Shown in pieces: positions 36,681-45,135 of a stretch of 64,000 nt of DNA (its first letter is position 1; the number at the start of each line of letters is the position of its first letter). The notes below the pieces were generated by a model that was given only the letters and a program-made list of their open reading frames with translations, was not told the DNA's origin and made no database searches. A program made the translations under genes and the position numbers. Source of the DNA: Pseudomonas nicosulfuronedens (lineage in GTDB: Bacteria > Pseudomonadota > Gammaproteobacteria > Pseudomonadales > Pseudomonadaceae); NCBI RefSeq assembly GCF_005877905.1, contig NZ_SWDV01000005.1, positions 186,001 to 250,000 on the forward strand. Direction: 5' to 3'.

Positions 36681-37097
36681 TCAGCACAGGCTCAGGGTGA
36701 CGGCGACATTGCCGCGCAGCGCTTTCGAGTAGGGGCAGCTCTGCTGCGCGGCGTCCACCAGCCGCTGCGCAAGCTCGGGGTCCAGGCCCGGCAAGTGGAT
36801 CGCCAGGTGCGCGCGCAGGAAGAAACCGTTTTCACCGTGCATCAGCTCCACCTCGGCGTCCACCGCCGTGTCCGCCGGGAACTCCTGCTTGCGCGCATTG
36901 GCGGCGTGGCGCAGCGCGCCGATGAAACAGGCCGACCAGCCGGCGGCGAACAACTGCTCGGGGTTGCTGCCCTCCCCCGGTGCGCCGGGTGGCGTCAGCC
37001 GAACCTGCAACCGACCATCATCACTGCGTGCTTCACCGTCACGACCGCCACGGGTATGGACACGGGCGGTGTAGAGAACCTTCTCGATCGACTGCAT
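36681..37097 (-). CDS. ohr: Organic hydroperoxide resistance protein (OsmC/Ohr family)
   Basis: 138 residues, full length. The reactive cysteines are Cys57 in AGWSACFIGAL and Cys121 in QQSCPYSKA, both conserved in Ohr, and the start EKVLYTARVHTRGGRDG is typical. It is a lipoyl-dependent thiol peroxidase that reduces organic hydroperoxides in the cytoplasm. No ohrR repressor gene is adjacent; instead it is 23 bp downstream of a region-2-only sigma-like gene on the same strand. Confidence 0.93.
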   Translation of the reverse strand: MQSIEKVLYTARVHTRGGRDGEARSDDGRLQVRLTPPGAPGEGSNPEQLFAAGWSACFIGALRHAANARKQEFPADTAVDAEVELMHGENGFFLRAHLAIHLPGLDPELAQRLVDAAQQSCPYSKALRGNVAVTLSLC

Positions 37098-37120
37098 CGG
37101 TACTTCCTGGAAAACTGGAT

Positions 37121-37510
37121 TCAGTGGGCAGCGGCGGTACGCCTGCGCCGCGCCGGTTTCTGCGCTTCACGCATCACGGGTACTTCGGCCGGTGCCTCTC
37201 GGCGGCAGGCACTCAGCTCATGCCGCGCCAGCTCCAGCAACCAGGCACGAAAGGGAAAGGCCGGGTCGTAGCTGCAGCGCTGTCGGTCCACCTGCCGCAG
37301 GGTGGCGCGAAGCAGCTCGCCCATGTCCTGCTGACCGATACGGCCGGCCTGCGCCTGGCCCTCGAAGAAGGCGATGAGCAGCGGCAACACGGCCATGTAG
37401 AGCTGACGCAATGCTGCCTCGTCGGGCTCGCCGGAGCCGAGGATCAACGCGCCGAATTCCGCATTGCTGCGCCGCCCCGCCAGATTCATGCAGCCATCAT
37501 GCTGGGTCAT
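37121..37510 (-). CDS. Sigma-70 region-2-like protein lacking region 4
   Basis: 129 residues; ATG 37510 with GGGAGG six bases before. The segment LRQLYMAVLPLLIAFFEGQ and DMGELLRATLRQVDRQRCSYDPAFPFRAWLLELARHELSACRR reads as sigma region 2 of the ECF type. Region 4 is absent: after residue 110 there is only a basic Arg/Ala tail (ARRRRTAAAH). It may be a decayed sigma factor, an incomplete sigma needing a partner, or a different regulator of core polymerase. It is probably cotranscribed with ohr. Confidence 0.65.
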   Translation of the reverse strand: MTQHDGCMNLAGRRSNAEFGALILGSGEPDEAALRQLYMAVLPLLIAFFEGQAQAGRIGQQDMGELLRATLRQVDRQRCSYDPAFPFRAWLLELARHELSACRREAPAEVPVMREAQKPARRRRTAAAH

Positions 37511-37631
37511 GGAGGCCTCCCTGATTAGCCAATGACACCCGGTTGCCAGAGTGGCAAGGCCGGTGCAATCGGGCGAGTTATCTGCTGTTAGCTCTTGTTA
37601 GCTGATCTTCCGGCGGCGTCCGCGAAAAGCA

Positions 37632-37656
37632 GAAACCCGAGCGAGGCTCGGGTTTC
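37632..37656 (-). terminator. Rho-independent terminator of the creatininase-family gene
   Basis: Perfect 11-base arms GAAACCCGAGC / GCTCGGGTTTC with a three-base loop, followed on the minus strand by TGCTTTT; 28 bp past the stop. Confidence 0.85.
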
Positions 37657-37684
37657 CGGTGGGTCGGATGACGGCCGATGATGC

Positions 37685-38434
37685 TCAGTAAGGCGAGGGC
37701 TCGGTGCTGAAGGCCTCGACCGCCTGTACCAGCCCCTGGGCGGCCAGCATCACCAGCTCGCGCCCCTTCTCCGGCGTGGCGAGGCCAGGGTCGGAGCCCA
37801 TGCGGCCATCCGGATGGCGCGCGCGGAAGTCCGCTGCCTCTCGGATAGGGCCCCAGTTGGCGATGGCCGGCGAGTACTCGGCCGACTTGATGTGCTGCGG
37901 ATAGGCCCACTGGGTGACGGCGATCTCCGAAGGCGTTGCATGGATGCCATGGCCTTTCGGGAACTGCCGGTTGGCCAGCTCGCCGACGCCTTCCAGGTCC
38001 CACCAGTTGCACAGTTTCAGGGCGAACCCGGCCGGGCGTCGGGCGAAACTCGCCTGGGCGTAGAGCTCGGAGAAGGCGGCTTCGATGGAAGCGACGTTGC
38101 CGCCGTGGCCATTGAGGAAGAGGATCTTTTCGAAACCGTGGGCGGCCAGGGAATTCACCCAGTCGCAGATAGCCGCGATAAAGGTCGAGGGGCGTAGCGT
38201 GATGGTGCCAGGGAAGCCCAGGTGATGCTGCGCCATGCCGATGTTGAAAGTCGGCGCGATGAGGATGTCCGCCGACTTCTGCGCTTCGTGGGCGATGATT
38301 TCCGGGCACATCCAGTCGGTCCCCAGCAGGCCGATGGGGCCGTGCTGCTCGTTCGAACCGATGGGAATGACGATCGTCCGGCTGCGGCCAAGGAACTGCT
38401 CGATTTCGGACCAGGTGCACAGGGGTAGGAGCAT
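37685..38434 (-). CDS. Creatininase-family amidohydrolase
   Basis: 249 residues from ATG 38434 (GAGGT five bases before). Metal-binding and active-site motifs of the family are present: IPIGSNEQHGPIGLLGTDW (Glu, His, Asp), GMAQHHLGFPGT and LNGHGGN followed by an acidic residue. The family hydrolyses cyclic amides such as creatinine and removes formamide-type groups in cofactor synthesis. Substrate unknown; it stands alone with its own terminator. A GCACCATGGTGTC box at 38569-38582 suggests control by the FixJ-type regulator at 32987-33658. Confidence 0.88.
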   Translation of the reverse strand: MLLPLCTWSEIEQFLGRSRTIVIPIGSNEQHGPIGLLGTDWMCPEIIAHEAQKSADILIAPTFNIGMAQHHLGFPGTITLRPSTFIAAICDWVNSLAAHGFEKILFLNGHGGNVASIEAAFSELYAQASFARRPAGFALKLCNWWDLEGVGELANRQFPKGHGIHATPSEIAVTQWAYPQHIKSAEYSPAIANWGPIREAADFRARHPDGRMGSDPGLATPEKGRELVMLAAQGLVQAVEAFSTEPSPY

Positions 38435-38568
38435 GGAGACCTCGCGATTCGACGGGTTCGCCTGGGTGGGATGAGCGTGCATCGCACGTTCGGGCTGCGG
38501 GGTTCCCGGAGCGATGGCCGGGCTACCCGTGGCAGGAATGACACCACGGGCGTCGCCAGGGCGGACAT

Positions 38569-38582
38569 TGCACCATGGTGTC
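38569..38582. promoter_or_regulatory. GRYACC-NN-GGTRTC box D, upstream of creatininase-family gene
   Basis: TGCACCATGGTGTC; part of a 16-bp identity with 29639-29654, 135 bp upstream of the creatininase-family start. A weaker relative (GACACCACGGGCGTC) lies at 38540-38554. The rest of the 397-bp gap holds only the inverted repeat at 38673-38791. Confidence 0.55.
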
Positions 38583-38672
38583 TATCGGCGGCTCGGCATG
38601 AGCGAACCGGCCGCTCCCGCAGCACAAGGCAAGCCCGCTTCTACGTAGTCTGTGAATCATCCACGAGGCTTA

Positions 38673-38791
38673 CCCTCTCCCCAGCCCTCTCCCTGAAGGG
38701 CGAGGGAGCTGTCCGTACCGGCTGACGCTGTGGTTTTCTCCTGCTCCGCACCAGTCCCCTCTCCCTTCAGGGAGAGGGTTAGGGAGAGGGG
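38673..38791. repeat. Large CCCTCTCCC-type inverted repeat
   Basis: Two imperfect arms of about 36 bp (38673-38708 and 38756-38791) rich in CCCTCTCCC / GGGAGAGGG, with about 47 bp between. Each arm also contains its own smaller hairpin around CCTGAAGGG or CCTTCAGGG. This is a dispersed intergenic repeat type seen in many proteobacteria and may also terminate the DMT transporter gene. Confidence 0.7.
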
Positions 38792-38831
38792 ATAACGCAG
38801 GCACGGACTGACCTGAAGAAGTCAGTTGCTC

Positions 38832-39719
38832 CTACAGAGCCTTCGGCCTGATCGAATACAACCCCGCCAGCAGGATCAGCAGCGCGCCAATGATGGTCCA
38901 GAGGGTCGGCGTCTCGCCGAAGACGATAAGGCCGATCAGCGTGGCAAAGGCCAGCAGCGAGTAGTTGAATGGCTGCAGCGTCGAGGCCTGGGCGTACTTC
39001 AACGCCTGGATCAGCAGCAGCTGGGCGATCACCCCGGAGACCGCGACGATCGACATCAGCATCGCCTCGTGGGGCGTCGGAGTGACCCAGGCAGGGAGCC
39101 CCGCGGAGGTGGCCGCCACAGCGCCGACCAGCGCCATGTAGAGCGTGGTGGTGGCGAAGGAGTCGGTCTGGCTGATGCGCCGCGAGAGAATGTTGAAGAA
39201 GGCGAAGGTCAGTGCCGCCGCCAGCGGGATCAGCGCCGCAGGTTCGAACACGCCCATGCCGGGACGCAGGATCAGCAGCGTGCCGCCGAAGCCCACCGCC
39301 GCCGCCAGCCATTGCCGGCCGACCATGCGCTCGCCGAGGAACACCCGCGCCAGGCCGAGCGTCATCAGCGGAAAGACCGCATAGAGCGCGTGGGTCTCGG
39401 CCAGCCCGAGGTAACGCAGGGCCAGGCCGAAGACGGCGATCTCGCCCACACCCAGCAACGAGCGGACCACCTGCCGCCAGGGGCTGGCGCTGCGACTGGC
39501 CGCGCGCACGCCGCCCTGGGAGCGACAGACTACGAGCGCGAACAGGACGAACACCCAGTAGCGCACCATCACCAGTTCGGCCACCGGCAGGTGGCGGACC
39601 AGCACCTTGGTGATGCCGTCCTGGCAGGCAAAGATGAGCATCGACAGCAGGCACAGGGCGATGCCCAGGCGCGGGTTGTTGGCAGCGGCCAACGCGGTGG
39701 CCGTGGTCTTGCTGGTCAT
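38832..39719 (-). CDS. DMT-superfamily (EamA) transporter
   Basis: 295 residues, about ten membrane helices forming two EamA repeats (first near 15-140, second near 155-285, the latter ending in ETPTLWTIIGALLILLAGLYSIRPKAL). It is an inner-membrane drug/metabolite transporter; substrate unknown. It is divergent from the first of two LysR genes across 191 bp that contain an inverted TGTCG/CGACA pair (39826-39847), so one of those regulators may control it. Confidence 0.88.
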   Translation of the reverse strand: MTSKTTATALAAANNPRLGIALCLLSMLIFACQDGITKVLVRHLPVAELVMVRYWVFVLFALVVCRSQGGVRAASRSASPWRQVVRSLLGVGEIAVFGLALRYLGLAETHALYAVFPLMTLGLARVFLGERMVGRQWLAAAVGFGGTLLILRPGMGVFEPAALIPLAAALTFAFFNILSRRISQTDSFATTTLYMALVGAVAATSAGLPAWVTPTPHEAMLMSIVAVSGVIAQLLLIQALKYAQASTLQPFNYSLLAFATLIGLIVFGETPTLWTIIGALLILLAGLYSIRPKAL

Positions 39720-39910
39720 GGAGAAATGCTCGCGGGCGGTGGCGGCCTCGCTGCGGGCGCCTGCAGCGCTTGTGCCGGAGTGGCCGGGGCGCGGTCAAGC
39801 CATGCGGCGCTGGCAAGCACGCCGATGTCGCCCGCAAGCCGCCGACACTTCAATCCTGCGCCGCTTCCCTCTACAGTCTGGCGATCCGCTCCAGGCGACA
39901 ACGGTGATCC

Positions 39911-40822
39911 ATGGACAGGTTTCAGGAAATGACAGTGCTGCTGGCCGTGGCCGAAGCCGGCAGCTTTGCCGCTGGCGCCAGGCAGCTGGGCCTGTCGCCA
40001 CCCAGCGTGACCCGCGCCATCGCCGCCCTGGAACAACGTCTGGGCACCCTGCTGCTGGCGCGCAGCACCCGCAGCGTGCGCCTGACCGAAGCCGGCCAGC
40101 GCTACGTCGAAGATTGTCGGCGCATCCTCCAGGAGCTGGAAGAAGCCGAGGAGCTGGCCTCAGGCAGTGCCCTGCGGCCGCGCGGCAACCTGACGGTGAC
40201 CGCCCCGGTGCTGTTTGGCGAGCTGTACCTGATCCCGCTGATCACCAGCTACCTGGACACCCACGCCGAGGTGACGGTCAACGCGCTGCTGGTGGACCGC
40301 GTGGTGAACATGCTCGATGAGGGGATCGACGTCGCCGTGCGCATCGGTCAGTTGCCCGAGGGCAGCCTGACGGCTGTGGAGGTCGGCGAAATCCGCCCGG
40401 TGGTCTGCGCCGCCCCGGCCTTCCTCGATCGCCATGGCCGACCGAAGCACCCCAACGACCTGCTCGACGCACCGGTGGTAATGGCTGCTACCAGCGTGCT
40501 GCTCACCGACTGGCGGTTCGTCACCCCCGATGGGCCGCTGACCTTGCGCCCACCGTCACGCTTCGTGGTCAGCTCGAACAATGCAGCGATACACGCCGCG
40601 CGGCTGGGCGGGGGCTACACCCGCGTGCTGTCGTACCAGGCGGCCGAAGCCGTGGCGCGTGGCGAGCTGGAAATCGTCCTTGACGAGTTCGCCACGGAGC
40701 CACTGCCGATCCACCTGCTTTACCAGGATGGCGCACGGCTGCCGGCGAAGGTGCGCAGCTTCGTCTCGCACTGCGCGGAACGCCTGCGCGCCGACCCGGC
40801 TCTGCAAGCCCTGCAGCCGTGA
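39911..40822 (+). CDS. LysR-family transcriptional regulator
   Basis: 303 residues: N-terminal winged HTH (MTVLLAVAEAGSFAAGARQLGLSPPSVTRAIAALEQRLGTLLLARSTRSV) and an effector-binding domain (about 90-295). It is a DmlR/CrgA-like LysR. Its stop overlaps the start of a second LysR gene by four bases (GTGA), an unusual arrangement. Candidate targets are the divergent DMT transporter and the downstream GST/reductase genes. Confidence 0.9.
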   Translation: MDRFQEMTVLLAVAEAGSFAAGARQLGLSPPSVTRAIAALEQRLGTLLLARSTRSVRLTEAGQRYVEDCRRILQELEEAEELASGSALRPRGNLTVTAPVLFGELYLIPLITSYLDTHAEVTVNALLVDRVVNMLDEGIDVAVRIGQLPEGSLTAVEVGEIRPVVCAAPAFLDRHGRPKHPNDLLDAPVVMAATSVLLTDWRFVTPDGPLTLRPPSRFVVSSNNAAIHAARLGGGYTRVLSYQAAEAVARGELEIVLDEFATEPLPIHLLYQDGARLPAKVRSFVSHCAERLRADPALQALQP

Positions 40823-41721
40823 GCCGCTACCGGGAAATGCAGGCGTTCGACGCCGTGGCGCGCTCCGGCAGCCTCGCCGCAGGCGCTCGACGGCTGGAGC
40901 TGTCCACCGCGACGGTGATGCGCCTGGTGGCTGCGCTGGAGTCGCGCCTGCACTGTGAGCTGCTGCTGCGCAGCCCGCGCGGAGTCGAATTGAGCACCAG
41001 CGGCGAAGCCTTCGCCGCCAGCTGCCGGCAGATTCTCCAGGGTATCGACGAGGCCGAAGGTTCGCTGGGCGGCTTGCAGGCGCACCCGGCCGGGCAGCTG
41101 GAGCTGACGCTACCGTTGCTGATGTCCGACCGCATCTTCGCGCCCATCGCCCTGGATTACCTGACCGCCTTTCCCGACATGCGTCTGCTCAGCCGGCACC
41201 GGGAGGACCTGCCACGTCTGCTGGAAGACGGCATCGACGTGGCCCTGGTGATAGGTGCCCTGCCCGACTCTTCCGGCTTCGCCCTGCCAGTGGGTACGGT
41301 GCGGCCGGTCATCTGCGCATCGCCTGACTATCTTGCGCGCCATGGCGTGCCGCAGGCGCCGGAAGACCTAAAGGCGCACCGCATCATCGTTTCCGGCAGC
41401 CAGGGTGCGATCAGCGAATGGCGCTTCCGCCACCAGGGCGCGCCGCGCTCGGTGCGCCTGGCGCCGCGTCTGGCGTGCAGCACCGCCCGCGCGGCGATCC
41501 ACGCCGCCAGCCTCGGACTCGGGCTGACCCGCTGCCTGAGTCACGAGGCCTATGCCGAGTTGAGCAGCGGGCAGCTGCAGGTCGTGTTGCAGGACTATGC
41601 CGCGCCCGGCCTGCCGGTGCAGCTGATCTACCGCGAAGGCCGCCGTGCGGCGGCGCGCGTGCGCACCTTCCTCGATTTCGTGGTGCCGCGTCTGCGGGCG
41701 CATCCGGCGTTGCGCGGCTGA
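40819..41721 (+). CDS. LysR-family transcriptional regulator (second of an overlapping pair)
   Basis: 300 residues from GTG 40819, overlapping the first LysR gene. HTH ([50 protein letters not shown]) and effector domain follow the same plan as the first, and the two appear to be diverged paralogues. Some HTH positions differ (STATVMR against SPPSVTR), so DNA targets probably differ. Confidence 0.88.
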   Translation: MSRYREMQAFDAVARSGSLAAGARRLELSTATVMRLVAALESRLHCELLLRSPRGVELSTSGEAFAASCRQILQGIDEAEGSLGGLQAHPAGQLELTLPLLMSDRIFAPIALDYLTAFPDMRLLSRHREDLPRLLEDGIDVALVIGALPDSSGFALPVGTVRPVICASPDYLARHGVPQAPEDLKAHRIIVSGSQGAISEWRFRHQGAPRSVRLAPRLACSTARAAIHAASLGLGLTRCLSHEAYAELSSGQLQVVLQDYAAPGLPVQLIYREGRRAAARVRTFLDFVVPRLRAHPALRG

Positions 41722-41770
41722 AGCACGCGGCGCCCAACAGCGCCCTCTCCCTTTTCTGCGCTCTGGGCGG

Positions 41771-41838
41771 TTCGCGAGCAAGCTCGCTCCTACAGGTCAA
41801 CTCCGGTGCGTCCTTGTAGGAGCGAGCTTGCTCGCGAA
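41771..41838. repeat. REP-like inverted repeat
   Basis: Two perfectly complementary 24-bp arms (41771-41794 and 41815-41838), beginning TTCGCGAGCAAGCTCGC and its complement, with a 20-bp centre. This is the typical Pseudomonas intergenic repeat. The rest of the 319-bp gap shows nothing else recognisable. Confidence 0.85.
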
Positions 41839-42040
41839 CAGCGCCGCTGCGGGCCCGGAGTCACCGCTGCACCCGCTGGCAGCCCTGCGCCCCATTCTTC
41901 CGCATTCTGAAACGCTGGATTGCCCACCCTGGCGATTCTGCGCAACACGCATCGAGCGCAGCATTCACCCATCAGCTCGAGCAACCCGCCACGGCCCGAC
42001 TCGCGCTGCCTACCCCACTCAAGCCAACGGAGTCACCGCC

Positions 42041-42655
42041 ATGATCAAGCTCTACCGCCACCCGCTGTCCGGACACGCCCACCGCATCGAGCTGATGCTC
42101 TCGCTGCTGCAACTGCCCACCGAGCTGATCTCGGTGGACCTCGCCAAGGGCGCGCACAAGCACCCGGACTTCCTCGCCCTGAATCCCTTCGGCCAGGTGC
42201 CGGTGATCGATGACGAAGGCGTCATCGTCGCCGACTCCAACGCCATCCTGGTCTACTTGGCGAAAAAGTACGGCAACGGTCGCTGGCTGCCGGAAGACCC
42301 GCTGGGCGCCGCCCGTGTGCAGCGCTGGCTGTCGGTGGCCGCCGGGCAAGTCGCCTTCGGTCCTGCCGCCGCACGATTGATCACGGTGTTCGGCGCCAGG
42401 TTCAACGCCGAGGAAGTCGCCACCCGCGCCCATGCCCTGTTCCAGGTGATGGAAGGCGAACTGGCCCGGACGCCCTTCCTGGCCGGCACCGAAGCGACCA
42501 TCGCCGACGTGTCCAACTACGCCTACATTTCCCATGCACCGGAGGGCAACGTCTCCCTGCAGGACTACCCCAACCTGCGCGCCTGGCTGGCCCGCGTGGA
42601 GGCCCTGCCGCACTTCGTGCCGATGCAGCGCACCGCCATCGGCCTGCAAGCCTGA
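42041..42655 (+). CDS. Glutathione S-transferase
   Basis: 204 residues from ATG 42041 (GGAG nine bases before). Thioredoxin-like N-terminal domain with [21 protein letters not shown], the cis-Pro motif NPFGQVPVI and the glutathione-binding [13 protein letters not shown]; helical C-terminal domain to 204. It is cytoplasmic and conjugates or reduces electrophiles. It precedes the reductase fusion by 54 bp and is probably in one operon with it. Confidence 0.9.
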   Translation: MIKLYRHPLSGHAHRIELMLSLLQLPTELISVDLAKGAHKHPDFLALNPFGQVPVIDDEGVIVADSNAILVYLAKKYGNGRWLPEDPLGAARVQRWLSVAAGQVAFGPAAARLITVFGARFNAEEVATRAHALFQVMEGELARTPFLAGTEATIADVSNYAYISHAPEGNVSLQDYPNLRAWLARVEALPHFVPMQRTAIGLQA

Positions 42656-42709
42656 TGCAACCCTCGCCGCCGGGGCTGACCCGGCGGCACCTTCTGCGAG
42701 GTGGTTGTC

Positions 42710-44746
42710 ATGTTCCAGTTGCCCAAACACCGTACCTCCCCCTGGCACGCCGGCGAGAAGGCAATCCAGGAACGTGTCGGCGTCGCCGAGCGCATGGAAG
42801 TCCATGGCCAGCGAGTCATCCGCGACCACATGCCCGACCAGCACCGCGAGTTCTACCACCAGTTGCCCTTCATCATCGCCGGTGCCGTGGATGACCAGGG
42901 CCGGCCCTGGGCGACCCTGCTCGAAGGCGCAGAAGGCTTCGTCACCTCGCCCGACCCGAAAAGCCTGCTCCTCGACAGCGTACCGGACAGACAGGACCCC
43001 GCCGCCAGCGGACTTCAAGCCGGCCACGCGATCGGCCTGCTGGGCATCGAACTGCACACCCGCCGGCGCAACCGCATGAATGGCGTCCTCAGCGAGGTCG
43101 ACGGCGGCATGCTGACGGTGGCCGTCGAGCACTCCTTCGGCAACTGCCCGCAGTACATCCAGAAACGCGATTGGAGCCGCGACGAACAGCGCTACAGCCA
43201 GCGCGCCCCCCGTGAGGACTTCAGCGCGCTGAACGACGAGCTGGCCGCCATCATCCGCAACGCCGACACCTTCTTCGTCGCCAGTTACGTGCAGCATGAA
43301 GACGGTGATCGCTCGGTAGATGTCTCCCACCGTGGCGGCCGCCCTGGCTTCGTGCGGGTCGAAGGCAACCGCCTGACCATCCCCGACTACGCGGGCAACC
43401 TGCACTTCAACACCCTGGGCAACCTGCAGGCCAACCCGCAGGCCGGGCTGCTCTTCGTCGACTTCGCCAGCGGCGATGTGCTGCAGGTTCACGGCCGCAC
43501 CGAGATCCTCTTCGACAGCCCGCTGCTGACCGCCTTCGAAGGCGCCGAGCGGCTTTGGACACTGGACGTGCAACACGTTGTTCTACGCCGCGGCGCCCTG
43601 GCGCTGCGCTGGAGCTTCCGCGAATACTCGCCCACCAGCCTGATGACCGGCACCTGGGCCGAGGCCGACGCCAAGCTGCGGGAACGCGAGCAGCGCCAAC
43701 AGTGGCAGGACTGGCAGATACTGCGCGTGGAACCGGAAAGCGAGGACATCCGCTCGTTCTACCTGCAAGCGCCGGCCGGCGTCGCCGTGAACTTTGCGCC
43801 GGGGCAACACCTGCCCGTGCGCCTGGCGGTCGGCGGGCAGACGCTGATCCGCACCTACAGCCTTTCCAGCGCGCCGTCGGACGGCGAACTGCGCATCAGT
43901 GTGAAGGCGCAGGGCCCGGCATCCCGGCATCTGCATGAACAGATGGGTGCCGGCGATCACCTGCAGGTCCGCGCGCCCATGGGCAGCTTCACCCTGAAAA
44001 GCGACAGCGCGCGCCCAGTGGTGTTGATCGGCGCGGGCGTGGGCATCACCCCGCTGCTGTCGATGCTGCGCGAACTGGTGGCGGGCCCTGCGCGGCGCGT
44101 TCACCTGTTCCAGTCCGCGCGGACGCTGGGCCAGTTGCCGTTCCAGCGCGAGATCACCGAGCTGCGCCAGCGTGCGCCGCAACTGCAGGTCCATCGCGCG
44201 CTCAGTCGCCCCGAGGCGGGAGCCAATCCGGGTCGGGACTTCGAGCTGGTCGGGCGCCTGGACATCGAAGCGATCAAGGCTCGGCTGCCGTTCGATGATT
44301 ACGACTTCTACCTGTGCGGTCCCGGCGAATTTACCCAGGCGATCTATGACGGCCTGCGTGACCTGAACATTGCCGATACGCGCATCCACGCCGAAACCTT
44401 CGGTCCGTCGACGCTCAAGCGCCGGGGCGACGGTCAGACGCCGGTGCTGGTGCAGCCGCCCGCCGCCACCGAGCCGGTGCCGGTGTACTTCGCCGGCTCC
44501 GCCAAGGAGGCGCGCTGGAAACCCGACAGTGGCACGCTGCTGGAACTGGCCGAAGCCCGCGGGCTGACGCCCGACTTCAGTTGCCGGGGCGGTTCCTGCG
44601 GCACCTGCCGGACGAAGATCGTCAGCGGCCAGGTGCACTACCCCAACCCGCCGGCGGAAATGCCCAAAGCCGGCAGCGCACTGATCTGCTGCGCCATCCC
44701 GGCGCAGGACGATGGCGGCGTGCAACCGCTGGTGCTGGACCTCTAG
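42710..44746 (+). CDS. PNPOx-like / ferredoxin-reductase / 2Fe-2S fusion protein
   Basis: 678 residues from ATG 42710 (GAGGTGG upstream). Residues 1-330 form a pyridoxamine-phosphate-oxidase-like split barrel, probably flavin-binding (FIIAGAVDDQGRPWATLLEG; VEGNRLTIPDYAGNLHFNTLGNL). Residues 340-570 are an FNR-type module with RTYSLSS for FAD, GAGVGITPLLSML for NAD(P)H and YLCGPGEF. The C-terminal 85 residues are a plant-type 2Fe-2S domain (Cys625, Cys630, Cys633, and Cys660 or 661). It would pass electrons from NAD(P)H to the iron-sulfur and split-barrel parts. Substrate unknown; follows a GST and precedes a small unknown gene. Confidence 0.9.
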   Translation: MFQLPKHRTSPWHAGEKAIQERVGVAERMEVHGQRVIRDHMPDQHREFYHQLPFIIAGAVDDQGRPWATLLEGAEGFVTSPDPKSLLLDSVPDRQDPAASGLQAGHAIGLLGIELHTRRRNRMNGVLSEVDGGMLTVAVEHSFGNCPQYIQKRDWSRDEQRYSQRAPREDFSALNDELAAIIRNADTFFVASYVQHEDGDRSVDVSHRGGRPGFVRVEGNRLTIPDYAGNLHFNTLGNLQANPQAGLLFVDFASGDVLQVHGRTEILFDSPLLTAFEGAERLWTLDVQHVVLRRGALALRWSFREYSPTSLMTGTWAEADAKLREREQRQQWQDWQILRVEPESEDIRSFYLQAPAGVAVNFAPGQHLPVRLAVGGQTLIRTYSLSSAPSDGELRISVKAQGPASRHLHEQMGAGDHLQVRAPMGSFTLKSDSARPVVLIGAGVGITPLLSMLRELVAGPARRVHLFQSARTLGQLPFQREITELRQRAPQLQVHRALSRPEAGANPGRDFELVGRLDIEAIKARLPFDDYDFYLCGPGEFTQAIYDGLRDLNIADTRIHAETFGPSTLKRRGDGQTPVLVQPPAATEPVPVYFAGSAKEARWKPDSGTLLELAEARGLTPDFSCRGGSCGTCRTKIVSGQVHYPNPPAEMPKAGSALICCAIPAQDDGGVQPLVLDL

Positions 44747-44761
44747 GGAGGAGAACCGATC

Positions 44762-44977
44762 ATGAACGCACTGCAATCCTTCGAAAGCGGAAGCGAACGC
44801 TTCCCACGGTGGGACGAGGAGTTCGTCGAATCGACCGCGCCGGGCTTGTGCGGGCCGAGCGAGGCGGAAGTGGGCTTCCTGCTGCCGCAACTGCTGTCCA
44901 CGCCGGGCTGCCCGTCGCGCTCGCGTACCGTGGAAATCGGCACGGCGCTGGTGCGCTGGCTCAAGCGCGGCTTGTAG
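44762..44977 (+). CDS. Small protein of unknown function
   Basis: 71 residues, start ATG 44762 behind a strong GGGAGGAG site and 15 bp after the reductase fusion gene, so it is a genuine operon member. No membrane segment or known motif is visible; it has two Cys (CGPSE, GCPSR) and an acidic N-terminal half. I do not recognise it. A small accessory to the reductase is possible. Confidence 0.6.
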   Translation: MNALQSFESGSERFPRWDEEFVESTAPGLCGPSEAEVGFLLPQLLSTPGCPSRSRTVEIGTALVRWLKRGL

Positions 44978-45007
44978 GCGCCACGGCAAGGCACGAGGGA
45001 GCACGAC

Positions 45008-45090
45008 CGTAGGATGGGTGGAGCCTGCGATACCCATGCTGTTTCGCAGGCCATGATCGATGGGTATCGCTGCGCTCCACCCATCCTACG
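45008..45090. repeat. Intergenic inverted repeat between convergent genes
   Basis: Outer 17-bp arms (45008-45024 and 45074-45090; CGTAGGATGGGTGGAGC and complement) match perfectly, with further inner pairing around GATACCCAT/ATGGGTATC. A dispersed repeat type found between genes in Pseudomonas and relatives. It lies between convergent genes and may terminate both. Confidence 0.8.
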
Positions 45091-45135
45091 TTCACAATTC
45101 CCACCGACGCCGTCACGCGCGCGAAAGAGCCTTGA

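Noticed and set aside
41771-41838. Simple terminator of the second LysR gene
   Set aside because: The perfect 24-bp arms match a dispersed Pseudomonas repeat type and there is no T-run, although a secondary terminator role is possible.
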